A stretch of DNA of 64,000 nt from an uncultured Granulosicoccus sp. (lineage in GTDB: Bacteria > Pseudomonadota > Gammaproteobacteria > Granulosicoccales > Granulosicoccaceae), in NCBI GenBank assembly GCA_947495035.1, contig CANLXI010000004.1, positions 62,001 to 126,000 on the forward strand, written 5' to 3'. A program made the position numbers and the translations under genes. The notes beneath the pieces were generated by a model. The model was not told the DNA's origin. It worked only from the letters and a program-made list of their open reading frames with translations, and did no database searches. Positions 8,300 through 17,242 of the stretch are shown in pieces (within the stretch, counting starts at the first letter, position 1; the number at the start of each line of letters is the position of its first letter).

Positions 8300-9613
8300 A
8301 TGAGCGATCCAAGACCGACCGCGGCTGCGCAGGGGGCGCGGCAAAGCGAAGAATCCGCGATAAAGCGCTTTTTTCGAGCCACCGAAGTGGACACCCGCAT
8401 GCTGGGCATGCTCGGTGCCCTGTTCCTGATCTGGATCGCGTTCCATCTGTTGTCTGACGGGCGCTTCCTGACGGCACGCAATCTGTGGAATCTATCGGTG
8501 CAGACCTCGTCGGTTGCCATCATGTCGACGGGCATGGTGTTGATCATCGTGACTCGCCACATCGACTTGTCGGTTGGATCCATACTGGGATTTGTCGCCA
8601 TGATCATGGGTGTGTCCCAGACCGGATTCCTGGCAGACATGTTCGGTTCAGGCAGCGCCATGATCTGGTTTTCCGCGTTGTTGATCGGTATGTGTCTGGG
8701 CGCTCTGATTGGCGGACTGCATGGGGCCATCATTGCGTATCTCGGGGTGCCCGCGTTCATCGTCACGCTCGGTGGCCTGCTGGTGTGGCGAGGTGCCGCC
8801 TGGTGGGTGACATCCGGGCAGACGGTTGCCCCCATGGATCCGACCTTTCGTCTCATGGGCGGTGGGCCCTATGGTTCCATCGGCGCCTTCTGGAGCTGGG
8901 TGGTCGCTGCCATCGCCTGTCTCGGCATTGTCGCCATGCTGTACCAGGGCCGGCGCAATCGCACGCGCTTCGGATTTCCACAACGTCCTGTATGGGCCGA
9001 AGTCACACTGGCTGCGGTCGGTTGCGGCAGTGTCCTTCTGGCGGTGGCTGTGGCCAACAGCTATGCCTGGCCCAAAGGCATCGTCAGACGCTATGCCACA
9101 GCCAATGGTATCGAAGTTCCCGATGGTGGGCTGTTCATTGCTCACGGTATCGCCATTCCGGTACTGATAGCCATCAGCGTCGGCATCATCATGACCTTCA
9201 TCACGACTCGTACGCGTTTCGGTCGCTATGTCTTCGCCATGGGTGGAAACCCGGAAGCGGCGGAACTGGCCGGTATCAACACGCGCTGGGTGACCACCCG
9301 GATCTTCATCCTGATGGGTGTTCTGTGTGCCATTGCAGGCGCCATTTCCACTGCTCGTCTGAACGCATCCACCAATGCCCAGGGCACGCTGGATGAGCTG
9401 TTGGTCATTGCCGCAGCGGTCATCGGCGGCACGTCACTCGGAGGCGGGGTCGGCACGATCGTCGGTGCCATGATCGGGGCCGTGGTCATGCAGTCACTGC
9501 AGAGCGGCATGGTGCTGCTTGGCGTCGATGCACCGTTCCAGAATGTGGTCGTCGGTATCGTGCTGGTGTTGGCCGTCTGGCTCGATGGCCTCTATCGTCG
9601 TCGCTCCATTTAA
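8300..9613 (+). CDS. xylH: ABC sugar transporter permease, xylose type
   Basis: A 437-residue inner-membrane permease of the BPD_transp_2 (CUT2) family with about ten hydrophobic segments. Family hallmarks are [12 protein letters not shown] (near 90), [20 protein letters not shown], and the ATP-subunit contact loop [16 protein letters not shown] followed by [14 protein letters not shown]. The extra length and central insert, with a basic loop ([11 protein letters not shown]) between membrane segments, match XylH rather than the shorter RbsC. It translocates the sugar delivered by XylF using the downstream ATPase, whose gene starts 23 bases after this stop. The start ATG gives a hydrophilic N-terminus of about 35 residues before the first membrane segment. 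Confidence 0.9.
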   Translation: MSDPRPTAAAQGARQSEESAIKRFFRATEVDTRMLGMLGALFLIWIAFHLLSDGRFLTARNLWNLSVQTSSVAIMSTGMVLIIVTRHIDLSVGSILGFVAMIMGVSQTGFLADMFGSGSAMIWFSALLIGMCLGALIGGLHGAIIAYLGVPAFIVTLGGLLVWRGAAWWVTSGQTVAPMDPTFRLMGGGPYGSIGAFWSWVVAAIACLGIVAMLYQGRRNRTRFGFPQRPVWAEVTLAAVGCGSVLLAVAVANSYAWPKGIVRRYATANGIEVPDGGLFIAHGIAIPVLIAISVGIIMTFITTRTRFGRYVFAMGGNPEAAELAGINTRWVTTRIFILMGVLCAIAGAISTARLNASTNAQGTLDELLVIAAAVIGGTSLGGGVGTIVGAMIGAVVMQSLQSGMVLLGVDAPFQNVVVGIVLVLAVWLDGLYRRRSI

Positions 9614-9636
9614 CGAATCCAGGGAGAAACAGGAAC

Positions 9637-10425
9637 ATGCATACATCAGCTCCCAAGGTCGTCGAGATGCAGGATTGCTCGATAGCATTCGGTGGAATCC
9701 ATGCGGTCGATCATGCCTCACTGGACTTGCACAAGGGTGAGGTGGTTGCGCTGCTGGGACACAACGGCGCCGGCAAGTCGACCTTCATCAAACTGCTGTC
9801 CGGCGCCTACAAGCGAGACGGCGGCACCATTCTCATCAATGGTGAAGAGGCCACGATCAACAATCCGCGCGATGCCAAGGCCTATGGTATCGAGACCATC
9901 TATCAGACACTGGCTCTGGCCGATAACGTCGATACCGCCGCCAATCTGTATCTGGGACGTGAACTGCGAACGCCCTGGGGAACACTGGATGATGGTGCCA
10001 TGGAGTCGCATGCTCGGGAAGTCATGGGCCGACTGAATCCGCGTTTCCAGCGTTTCAAGGAGCCGGTCAAGGCCTTGTCTGGTGGTCAACGTCAGTCTGT
10101 GGCCATTGCCCGCGCCATTCTGTTCAATGCGCAGATCCTGATCATGGATGAACCCACGGCGGCACTCGGTCCGCAGGAGACCGCGCAAGTGGGTGAACTG
10201 ATCAAGCAGCTCAAGGAAGAGGGCATCAGCATCTTTCTGATCAGCCACGACATCGAGGACGTGTTCGATCTGGCCGACCGCGTTGCGGTCATGAAGAATG
10301 GTCAGATGGTGGGTACGGCGCCGGTCAGTGATGTGACGCGTGACGAGGTACTGGGCATGATCATTCTGGGCAAATGCCCCCCGGGAGCGACGCCCGGACC
10401 GGGAGCGGTCACGCAGGACGATTGA
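9637..10425 (+). CDS. ABC sugar transporter ATPase, single-domain (XylG/FrcA-like)
   Basis: A cytoplasmic ATPase with Walker [10 protein letters not shown] (41-49), the signature LSGGQRQ and Walker [12 protein letters not shown]. At 262 residues it has one nucleotide-binding domain, whereas E. coli XylG (about 513) is a tandem of two. Single-domain CUT2 ATPases such as FrcA are known and work as homodimers, so this is a complete gene and not a fragment. A good ribosome site (AGGGAGAAACAGGAAC) precedes the ATG. It is the last gene of the xylF-xylH operon. The tail after residue 245 is Gly/Pro-rich. Confidence 0.88.
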   Translation: MHTSAPKVVEMQDCSIAFGGIHAVDHASLDLHKGEVVALLGHNGAGKSTFIKLLSGAYKRDGGTILINGEEATINNPRDAKAYGIETIYQTLALADNVDTAANLYLGRELRTPWGTLDDGAMESHAREVMGRLNPRFQRFKEPVKALSGGQRQSVAIARAILFNAQILIMDEPTAALGPQETAQVGELIKQLKEEGISIFLISHDIEDVFDLADRVAVMKNGQMVGTAPVSDVTRDEVLGMIILGKCPPGATPGPGAVTQDD

Positions 10426-10724
10426 GCTGCCTGTCTGCCCCCGGAGAGCCAAGGAGACGATCCGATCGGCAGGCAGGATCGGGTGTCCCGGTAACATACC
10501 GAATTCGGCCCTGGCCTACTATCATGTTCCGAGGCGGGAAATCGCGATGATGCCAGGGGCTGTTGGGCATCATGTCCTGTTGGATGTGGATGCCTTGCCG
10601 TGTCCTGCAGAGGAACATTATGCGCAGGGCAGGGACAAAGTGTCGAATGGTCTGCACGATGGCGTTTCATGTCCTGATGACATTGAGGCGCAGGTCTTGC
10701 AGAATGAGGTTACCTTCCATTGGC
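10426..10724. other. intergenic stretch with one weak hairpin
   Basis: About 300 bases between the transporter ATPase and the DUF4159 gene. No convincing small gene was seen on either strand. The only clear structure is an 8-bp inverted repeat, ATGATGCC and GGCATCAT (10547-10573, 11-base loop), about 120 bases after the ATPase stop and without a T run. It may mark the end of the xyl transporter transcript. Confidence 0.4.
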
Positions 10725-11624
10725 ATGCGGACACGCAGGAGAGGCTTGAACCAAGTGACAACAGATACGTGTAGAGCCTGGTTGCTGCGATTCGGCGGCG
10801 CGCTGGCAGCGATGCTCGTCAGTGCACCGACGTTCGCGGAACTGGCCATCTGTACCACGCCACAGCGGCCGGACTGTCCGATGGCCCTGACTCAACCGGC
10901 GGGGCAGGAGTTCACCTTCTCGCGTTTGATGTTCGCCGACAATCAGGTTGCCATCGAGAATCTGGGCGATCGCATCGGCTACCCGCACTGGCAGGCTGAT
11001 TGCTCCGAGTCGGAGCCACACTTCATCGCCGCACTCAAGCGCTTGACACGACTGGACACGAATTCGGCCAGTCAGTCGATTTCCCTGCTCGATGACCGAA
11101 TCTACGATTATCCGCTGTTGTATATCGTCGAGGCCGGCTTTGCCTCATTCAGTCAGCCGGAAGCCGACAACCTGCGAGAGTATCTGTTGCGGGGCGGATT
11201 CCTGCTGGTCGATGACTTCCATGGTTCCTATCAGTGGGAAGAATTCGAGGGCTGGATGCGACAGGTGTTTCCGGAACGCCCCATCGTTGAAATTCCGCCC
11301 ACGCACGAGATCTTCAACGTGCATTTCGCCATCGACGATTTCATTCAGATTCCCGGGTTGCGGGCTCTGTGTCTGAACCCGGGAGAAACCTGGGAATTGC
11401 CCATCATGAAGTCCTCGGCCATCAGCGAAAGCAATGCCTCACGGCAGCAGCCACGATGGCGCGGTGTGCTCGATGATGATGGCCGGGTCATGGCCATCAT
11501 CAACTGGAACATGGATCTCGGAGACGCCTGGGAGCATGCCGACATGGAAGAATACAGTGCGCTGTATACCGCCACGGCGTATCGCCTGGGCGTCAACTAC
11601 GTCATGTATGGCATGACGCATTGA
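10725..11624 (+). CDS. exported DUF4159 protein
   Basis: A 299-residue protein with a DUF4159 domain. The tell-tale stretch is YIVEAGFASFSQPEADNL, then YLLRGGFLLVDDFHG, then IVEIPPTHEIFNVHF, as in the domain found as a stand-alone exported protein or at the C-terminus of larger membrane proteins. Its fold is glutamine-amidotransferase/ThuA-like and its function unknown. The frame is open further upstream. The ATG at 10725 gives a basic n-region (MRTRRR), a hydrophobic core and a cleavage-like TFA before ELAIC, so it is preferred; TTG (10746) and GTG (10755) just downstream of an AGGAG are alternatives. It stands alone, convergent with gap. Confidence 0.7.
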   Translation: MRTRRRGLNQVTTDTCRAWLLRFGGALAAMLVSAPTFAELAICTTPQRPDCPMALTQPAGQEFTFSRLMFADNQVAIENLGDRIGYPHWQADCSESEPHFIAALKRLTRLDTNSASQSISLLDDRIYDYPLLYIVEAGFASFSQPEADNLREYLLRGGFLLVDDFHGSYQWEEFEGWMRQVFPERPIVEIPPTHEIFNVHFAIDDFIQIPGLRALCLNPGETWELPIMKSSAISESNASRQQPRWRGVLDDDGRVMAIINWNMDLGDAWEHADMEEYSALYTATAYRLGVNYVMYGMTH

Positions 11625-11646
11625 GCACGCATTCCGGCGCAGCGTC

Positions 11647-13095
11647 TCAGTCGGCCGGCACGTTGCGGATGTGCAGGCCTACCATGTGCTGCATGACGCG
11701 TAGTACCTGGGTGCTGTAACCGAACTCATTGTCGTACCACACGTACAGGACACAGCGGTTGCCATCCACGATGGTGGCTACCGAATCGAAGATGGCGGGT
11801 TCCGGAGTGCCGACGAAATCGGTGGATACGACCTCGGTGCTGTAGGAGTAGCTGATCTGCTGGCTCAGTGCCGAGTTGTAGGCAACTTCGCGTACATGGT
11901 CGTTGAGCTGATCGCGTGTGGTCTCTTCGCCCAGGTTCAGGTTGCACACGGCCATCGACACATTGGGTGTCGGTACGCGAATGGCATTGCCGGTCAGCTT
12001 GCCCTCCAGTTCGGGCAAGGCCTTCGATACCGCCTTGGCGGCACCGGTAGAGGTGAGTACCATGTTCAGTGGTGCGCTGCGGCCGCGGCGCTCAGCCGAG
12101 TGATAATTGTCGATCAGGTTCTGATCGTTGGTGTAGGAGTGAACCGTTTCGACATGTCCGTTGATGATGCCGTAACGATCATTGATGACCTTGAGCACAG
12201 GCGTGATGGCATTGGTGGTACAACTGGCGGCGCAGACAATGGTGTCCTCGTCCGCAATCATGTCCTCGTTCACACCGTACACGATATTCTTGATGGCACC
12301 GCCTGCGGGGGCGGTGAGCAGTACCTTGCTGGCACCCTTGGGCACCAGATGCCGGCCCAGGCTGGCTTCGTCCTTGAAGACGCCGGTGTTATCCACGATA
12401 AGGGCATTATCGATACCGTAGGCACTGTAATCGATGTCCTCCGGCTGATTGGCATAGATGACCTTGATGAAGTTGCCGTTGGCAATGATGGCGCTGTTGG
12501 CCTCATCCACCGTGATATGGCCATTGAACGGACCATGAATGGAATCGCGTCGCAACAGGCTGGCGCGTTTTCTCAGGTCGCCGTCCTTGCCGCCTCGCAC
12601 GACGATGGCACGCAGGCGCAGCGGATTGCTGGAGGTAGTGCGTTCGATCAGCAGGCGTGCCAGGATGCGACCGATTCGGCCAAAGCCATAGAGCACCACG
12701 TCCCGCGGCTTGTCGAGCACCGAAGGTGTATCGGGGATGCCCTGCAAGGCATCACGCAGGAAGGCGTCGAGTTCTGTCTGGTCGTCGGCTTTACCAGCCT
12801 GGCGCGCGGCAAAGGCCAGTTTGCCGACATCGACACGCGAACTGCCGGGTTGAATGTCGGAAATGATCTTCAGCACGGCACTGGTCTCTGCCAGAGACAC
12901 CGTTTCGCCAACGACTTGCTGGGCCTGCTGGTGAGCCTTGATGATGTCGATGGTGGAACCGTTCATCAATTTGCGGCCGAATACGGTGATGATGACACCG
13001 CGATCGCGATAGAGGGATCCAACTGCCGGTATCATTCGCTCGGCGAGTCCTTGTTCCTCGATATAGTTGGTCAGATGGGTGCGGGGTTCTGTCAC
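11647..13095 (-). CDS. gap: glyceraldehyde-3-phosphate dehydrogenase, long form
   Basis: Oxidises glyceraldehyde 3-phosphate to 1,3-bisphosphoglycerate with NAD(P). At 482 residues it is about 140 longer than classical GapA and matches the long Pseudomonas-type enzyme. It has an extra N-terminal helical region, then the Rossmann motif YGFGRIGR, and the catalytic CAASCTTNAITPV with the nucleophilic cysteine. The frame extends 31 codons further, but the GTG at 13095 has an AAGG ribosome site 7 bases upstream and starts where the family normally starts (VTEPRTHLTNYIEE). In pseudomonads the long form works mainly in one direction; which direction applies here is not visible. It is divergent from the protein kinase gene. 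Confidence 0.9.
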   Translation of the reverse strand: MTEPRTHLTNYIEEQGLAERMIPAVGSLYRDRGVIITVFGRKLMNGSTIDIIKAHQQAQQVVGETVSLAETSAVLKIISDIQPGSSRVDVGKLAFAARQAGKADDQTELDAFLRDALQGIPDTPSVLDKPRDVVLYGFGRIGRILARLLIERTTSSNPLRLRAIVVRGGKDGDLRKRASLLRRDSIHGPFNGHITVDEANSAIIANGNFIKVIYANQPEDIDYSAYGIDNALIVDNTGVFKDEASLGRHLVPKGASKVLLTAPAGGAIKNIVYGVNEDMIADEDTIVCAASCTTNAITPVLKVINDRYGIINGHVETVHSYTNDQNLIDNYHSAERRGRSAPLNMVLTSTGAAKAVSKALPELEGKLTGNAIRVPTPNVSMAVCNLNLGEETTRDQLNDHVREVAYNSALSQQISYSYSTEVVSTDFVGTPEPAIFDSVATIVDGNRCVLYVWYDNEFGYSTQVLRVMQHMVGLHIRNVPAD

Positions 13096-13280
13096 TGCGC
13101 TGCCTTTTGTGAGTGAGTCGAGAAGGAATGTGTCGCTATCGGACGCAGATCTTAGCGGCTCGCGCGTGGAGAAACGTAAAATACTCACTATTACGATGCC
13201 AAATCTGACATCAGTTGTGAATCAATGACATGAATCGAGTACTATCTCACACTCAACTCATCGGGCCACTTTTGCGTTAG

Positions 13281-15398
13281 ATGGAAACCAACGCCCCTTA
13301 TCGATCACTCCGTCATGGAGAGATGCTCAATTGGTATCGCGTCGAGCGAATCCTTGGGCGTGGGGGATTTGGTGTCATCTATCTGGCTACCGATACCAAT
13401 CTGGATGTGCTGGTCGCCATCAAGGAGTATCGGGTACTGTTGCCGGGTGGCGACTCGGAGACGCAAGGCAGCACAAGCCAGTCGGAACACGCTGCCAGAG
13501 ACGGTGTGCAGAGTTTCATCCGTGAAGCGCGTAATCTGGTGCGCTTCAAGCATCCGAACATTGTTCGGGTAATGTCGGTGTTCGAACTCAATGACACGGC
13601 CTATATGGTCATGGAGTTCGAAGAGGGCAGCGATCTGCGGGAGCACTTGCAGAAGCCGGAGAACGCCACCGAGAAAGCGCTCAAGGCGCTGATCCGCCCG
13701 ATTTCCAAGGGTTTGGCCGAAATTCATCGACATGGCTTCGTTCACCGTGACATCAAGCCCGCCAATATCCTGGTGCGCAACGATGGCTCCCCGGTGCTGC
13801 TGGATTTTGGCTCGGCCCGCAATTCGGCGCAGGCTGCCAGCGATGTTCATACGGCGCTGGTATCGGCCGGTTATTCACCGCTGGAACAGTACAGCGGCGA
13901 CGGTGACCAGCAGCAGGGTCCCTGGACGGATATCTATGCGCTGGGTGCCGTGTTGTATTTTGCGGTGACCGGTTGCGAACCGGTTGACAGCGTCAAACGC
14001 GGGTCCGCCCTGCTCAATGGCGGCAAGGATCCTCTGTTGCCGGCTGGGCTGTTGGGGCAGGGGCGATACTCGAAGGAATTTCTGAGCGCCATCGACTGGG
14101 CGCTGGCGTTCCGTATTGCCGATCGTCCGCAGACCCTCGCAGACTGGGTTCCGGCCTTGTTTCGCGACAGGATCAGTGCCCGGATCACGCGCAAGGTGAC
14201 GCCTGATGAAACAGATCTGGCTGACAAGGTCACCGCTTCCGATGACTCCCTGGGTGGTATATCCATGCTGGATGAAGCGGTGCCGCCGGAAATCAGGGCA
14301 GTGCGAGACCGACGAGGCAATGCGGGCAGAGGGTCCGGGGCCAGAGCCTTTCACGGGCGAGACAGCGAAGATCGGCGTCCCACGCAGAGACTGGCGGCGC
14401 GAACGCAGACGCGAGGCCGTAGCCAGAGAAGCAAGCGTTTTCGCACACTGTACTGGCTGGCTCCTCTGGTTATTGCCAGTGGTCTGGCGATGTCCTGGCT
14501 GGTGCTGGTCATCAACGATGTGGGGCCTGACAAGCAAGGTGCCTCGACGCGCACAGACCCGGCGGCCTCGGACAGGCAGGTCTCGGTTGATTCAGGGGAG
14601 GCTCGCTCTTCCGGGTCGGGCGATGCCGCCACGGCCGGGACGGACGCTGGTGAACGCGCATCTGCCGGTGTGGACAGTGCTGCACCGACGCAGGCAGGAC
14701 TGACGGAAACGGGCTCGACGGACGATCAGTTGGAACTGGCGACTGAAGCGGCTCGTGAGAAGGCTGAGGCTGCTCGCCTGCAGAAGCAGGAGGCTGCTGC
14801 CGAAGAGGCACGCCGGCTTGCCGAAACCGAAGCTGCTGCGGAAAAGGCAAGACTGGAGGCGCTCGAAACCGATCGACGGGCTCGCCTGCGGGCGCGACGT
14901 CAGCAACTGGCACAGGCTCTGAGTACCGCTGAGCTCCGTCTGGATGAGGGCTTGCTGGACGAGGCCGAAGCGGCTCTGGATGAGGCGGCCTCTCTGGACC
15001 GCAATGATGCGGAACTGAAATCCTTGCGAAGCCGCTGGAGAGTCGCATTGATCGACGCCCGTACACCGGTCAGCGACAGCGATTTCGATCAGGTCATCGA
15101 GCGCTTCGATCGGTTGCGCAGGGCCATCGAGGACAACGATGTGGCGGTGGTGGAGTCCCTGACCGAGCCTTCCGGTCAGAACGCGCTGTTCCGACAGCTC
15201 ATGTCACAGTTCTCGAAACTCGATATCAGTATCGACCAGATTCGGGTAACCAATGCAGACAAGTCCATCAACGCGCGATTGCGAATCGTCAGAATGATCC
15301 GGGAGAACGGAGATCGAGCGACTCCTTCGCCGGCCTATCGTGATCGCACCATCAGTAGCAGACGAATCGAAGGCAGGTGGTCACTCATCAACTGGTAG
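13281..15398 (+). CDS. membrane serine/threonine protein kinase
   Basis: A 705-residue Hanks-type kinase. The N-terminal catalytic domain has the glycine loop GRGGFG (26-31), invariant Lys48, catalytic loop HRDIKPAN (155-162), DFGSAR (175-180) and an APE-equivalent region (YSPLEQY), so it looks active. A basic juxtamembrane segment leads to one membrane span (about 390-412). Beyond it come an acidic Ser/Ala/Gly linker, an Ala/Glu-rich coiled coil (about 490-545), a TPR-like helical stretch (RLDEGLLDEAEAALDEAASLD) and a C-terminal domain. The layout places the kinase in the cytoplasm and a sensing part in the periplasm. No matching phosphatase is next to it. Its 3' end overlaps the convergent DUF4124-like gene by 18 bases. 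Confidence 0.85.
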   Translation: METNAPYRSLRHGEMLNWYRVERILGRGGFGVIYLATDTNLDVLVAIKEYRVLLPGGDSETQGSTSQSEHAARDGVQSFIREARNLVRFKHPNIVRVMSVFELNDTAYMVMEFEEGSDLREHLQKPENATEKALKALIRPISKGLAEIHRHGFVHRDIKPANILVRNDGSPVLLDFGSARNSAQAASDVHTALVSAGYSPLEQYSGDGDQQQGPWTDIYALGAVLYFAVTGCEPVDSVKRGSALLNGGKDPLLPAGLLGQGRYSKEFLSAIDWALAFRIADRPQTLADWVPALFRDRISARITRKVTPDETDLADKVTASDDSLGGISMLDEAVPPEIRAVRDRRGNAGRGSGARAFHGRDSEDRRPTQRLAARTQTRGRSQRSKRFRTLYWLAPLVIASGLAMSWLVLVINDVGPDKQGASTRTDPAASDRQVSVDSGEARSSGSGDAATAGTDAGERASAGVDSAAPTQAGLTETGSTDDQLELATEAAREKAEAARLQKQEAAAEEARRLAETEAAAEKARLEALETDRRARLRARRQQLAQALSTAELRLDEGLLDEAEAALDEAASLDRNDAELKSLRSRWRVALIDARTPVSDSDFDQVIERFDRLRRAIEDNDVAVVESLTEPSGQNALFRQLMSQFSKLDISIDQIRVTNADKSINARLRIVRMIRENGDRATPSPAYRDRTISSRRIEGRWSLINW

Positions 15399-16103
15399 GC
15401 GTTCGTTACTGGTGATCAGTTCGCGTGGCGACTGCAGTGCCCTGGCGTCCAGCAGCAGACGCTGATACAGCTCCACAGAGTCCAGATAGTCGCATGCCTG
15501 CTCGACATCGGCCTCGCAAGGGCCGGCTTCGTCGAATCCGCGTTCCTCGGCGGATCGGACCCGGTGGCGCAGTTCTTCGCTCACTTCATCGGAAAAATCG
15601 CGCAGCAATTGCTGTGACATCATGACGCTGCAAGCGGCCTCCTGCATGGCGGCATTCAGCTGCGGGTTTCGTGCGGAGGCGGCCGGTTCGTTGCGCCACA
15701 GCTGATAGCTGACCTGATACCGATGCCAGCCACCGTCCATGTAGAGCGCATCGGCCACGGCACGAGCCAGAGCGCTGCCATGCTCTCGTTCGTGCAAGCC
15801 GCATTCACAACGCCGCCGATCGCAGAAGGCGCGTTCTTCGGCCTGCTCGGGAAGCTCGAACCAGGAAGGGTGGATGTCGAATGGCAGTTTTCGAACAGCA
15901 CGGCTATCGGTCCCGGCACTCGCCTTCTGCGGGCAGGGGCGATCCTGAAATATGGTGCTTCCATCCGCTGCAGGACAAGTGTATATGGCGGCAATACTCG
16001 TATCCGGGAGCCCCAACAGTTGTAAACTCAGCAACAACAGCCAGAGCACATGTCGGACTTGCCAGCGCGCCTGCAGGGAAATGGTCATCAGTGAGTTGGA
16101 CAT
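15381..16103 (-). CDS. exported protein with DUF4124-like N-terminus
   Basis: A 240-residue secreted protein. The ATG at 16103 gives a signal peptide (hydrophobic LWLLLLSLQLLGL, cleavage near SIAA); a second ATG 15 bases on is possible. Directly after the signal, AIYTCPAADGSTIFQDRPC is a DUF4124-like motif, as in many small gammaproteobacterial envelope proteins. The rest is Cys- and Glu/Arg-rich (CDRRRCECGLHERE) with helical segments and is not recognised. Its stop lies inside the 3' end of the convergent kinase gene, and it is divergent from a lipoprotein gene. Confidence 0.65.
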   Translation of the reverse strand: MSNSLMTISLQARWQVRHVLWLLLLSLQLLGLPDTSIAAIYTCPAADGSTIFQDRPCPQKASAGTDSRAVRKLPFDIHPSWFELPEQAEERAFCDRRRCECGLHEREHGSALARAVADALYMDGGWHRYQVSYQLWRNEPAASARNPQLNAAMQEAACSVMMSQQLLRDFSDEVSEELRHRVRSAEERGFDEAGPCEADVEQACDYLDSVELYQRLLLDARALQSPRELITSNERLPVDE

Positions 16104-16230
16104 GCCAGAGTTATCGGCTGTTCGATGGACTACTCGATGAGACGCAGTTCTCACACAGGCAAGTCGTTGCACACGATAATGACACTGCGCTGTCAATCTA
16201 CGGCAAGTTCAACAAGTAAACGGATATCCA

Positions 16231-17124
16231 ATGATCAAGAACATTCTGGCTGTATCAACGATGGTTTTCGCACTGGGAGCCTGTTCCAGTAGCAGTGATT
16301 CAAATTCCAATGGTGATACCGGCGGAACTGACGGTACGACCGGTGGCGCCACGGACGGTGGAACTGATGGTGGTACGGATGGTGGGGCGACGGATGGTGG
16401 CAGCACCGATGGCAATTCAGGCCCGGCGGCTGCAACCAAGGCGGGCGCCTATATCGGTGATTTCGGCTCTGGCAACGGTGTATATGTCATCGACAATGAC
16501 AACAACCTTTCGGGTCTTGCGCTGGCAGCGAATGGCTCGGCCAACTCCCTGTTCGGGGACATCGGCGCCGGGGATACCTTCAACGGATCGCTGCGCTCCT
16601 ACACGCATCCGGCCAATACCCCGGCGGGTGAGGGTTCTTTCGCAGCCGGTGAACCGGGTGAACTGGCCGATGTGATTGCGCCGACGGAATTCGATCTGAA
16701 CATCATCAATGGTCAGACCATCACCAGTCTTTCAGGCGCGGACGTCAGCCTGGGTTTTGCCGTCGCTGGTGATCTGGCACCTGCCAATGCTGCGGATATA
16801 GCGGGCAGTTGGACCGGCAACCATCGTTACTGCAACAATGAAGATGTCTGCACGGTTCTCCGTACTGAAATCACTTTCAGTGGCAACAATGCGGACGGTC
16901 GGACGGTTCTGCTCAATGAAGCCGGCGAAGAGAGTTTCGCAGTGCCCATCGACGGTAGCATTTCCAACTTCGGCGACGTTTCCCTGCTGAGCTTTACCTG
17001 GAACAGCAATACCTACAATGGCGTGGTCTTCTTTGCACCTGGTCAGACAGGCAGTCTGGTTTTCCTGGGCGAGACCGAAGCTGACGCCAACAACAAGACG
17101 ATCGCCTCGCTGCTGAGCCGATAG
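16231..17124 (+). CDS. lipoprotein with Gly/Thr/Asp-rich linker, unknown
   Basis: A 297-residue lipoprotein with signal sequence and lipobox LGAC (Cys18), followed by a low-complexity linker of Ser, Asp, Gly and Thr to about residue 67, encoded by a degenerate repeat in the DNA. The rest (GAYIGDFGSGNGVYVIDND, then LSFTWNSNTYNGVVFF) looks like an all-beta domain of about 220 residues that also has an internal Cys pair (YCNNEDVC). The linker would hold this domain away from the membrane. No family is recognised. A short strong hairpin follows the gene. Confidence 0.6.
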   Translation: MIKNILAVSTMVFALGACSSSSDSNSNGDTGGTDGTTGGATDGGTDGGTDGGATDGGSTDGNSGPAAATKAGAYIGDFGSGNGVYVIDNDNNLSGLALAANGSANSLFGDIGAGDTFNGSLRSYTHPANTPAGEGSFAAGEPGELADVIAPTEFDLNIINGQTITSLSGADVSLGFAVAGDLAPANAADIAGSWTGNHRYCNNEDVCTVLRTEITFSGNNADGRTVLLNEAGEESFAVPIDGSISNFGDVSLLSFTWNSNTYNGVVFFAPGQTGSLVFLGETEADANNKTIASLLSR

Positions 17125-17147
17125 TCAGGCTGACACACCCTTTCCGG

Positions 17148-17168
17148 CCGCAAGGATAATCCTTGCGG
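17148..17168 (+). terminator. terminator-like hairpin
   Basis: A perfect 9-bp stem, CCGCAAGGA and TCCTTGCGG, with a TAA loop, 24 bases after the lipoprotein stop. The bases after it (TTGCTGC) are only weakly T-rich. It probably ends the lipoprotein transcript. Confidence 0.6.
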
Positions 17169-17242
17169 TTGCTGCAATGATCATGTCATTGTAGTAACCA
17201 CCTTGAGATCGATCCAGATCCAGAGCCGGAAGGGGTGAGCCG

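Noticed and set aside
7182..8477. A 431-codon minus-strand frame over xylF and the xylF-xylH gap
   Set aside because: Antisense to a clear XylF; the codon pattern mirrors the plus strand and no family is seen.
9637..10425. Truncated XylG pseudogene
   Set aside because: The single domain has all ATPase motifs, a proper start and stop and no remnant of a second domain downstream; it fits the FrcA-type short ATPases.
10547..10774. A 75-codon plus-strand frame between the xyl ATPase and the DUF4159 gene
   Set aside because: No ribosome site, no recognisable domain, and it overlaps the start of the DUF4159 gene in another frame.
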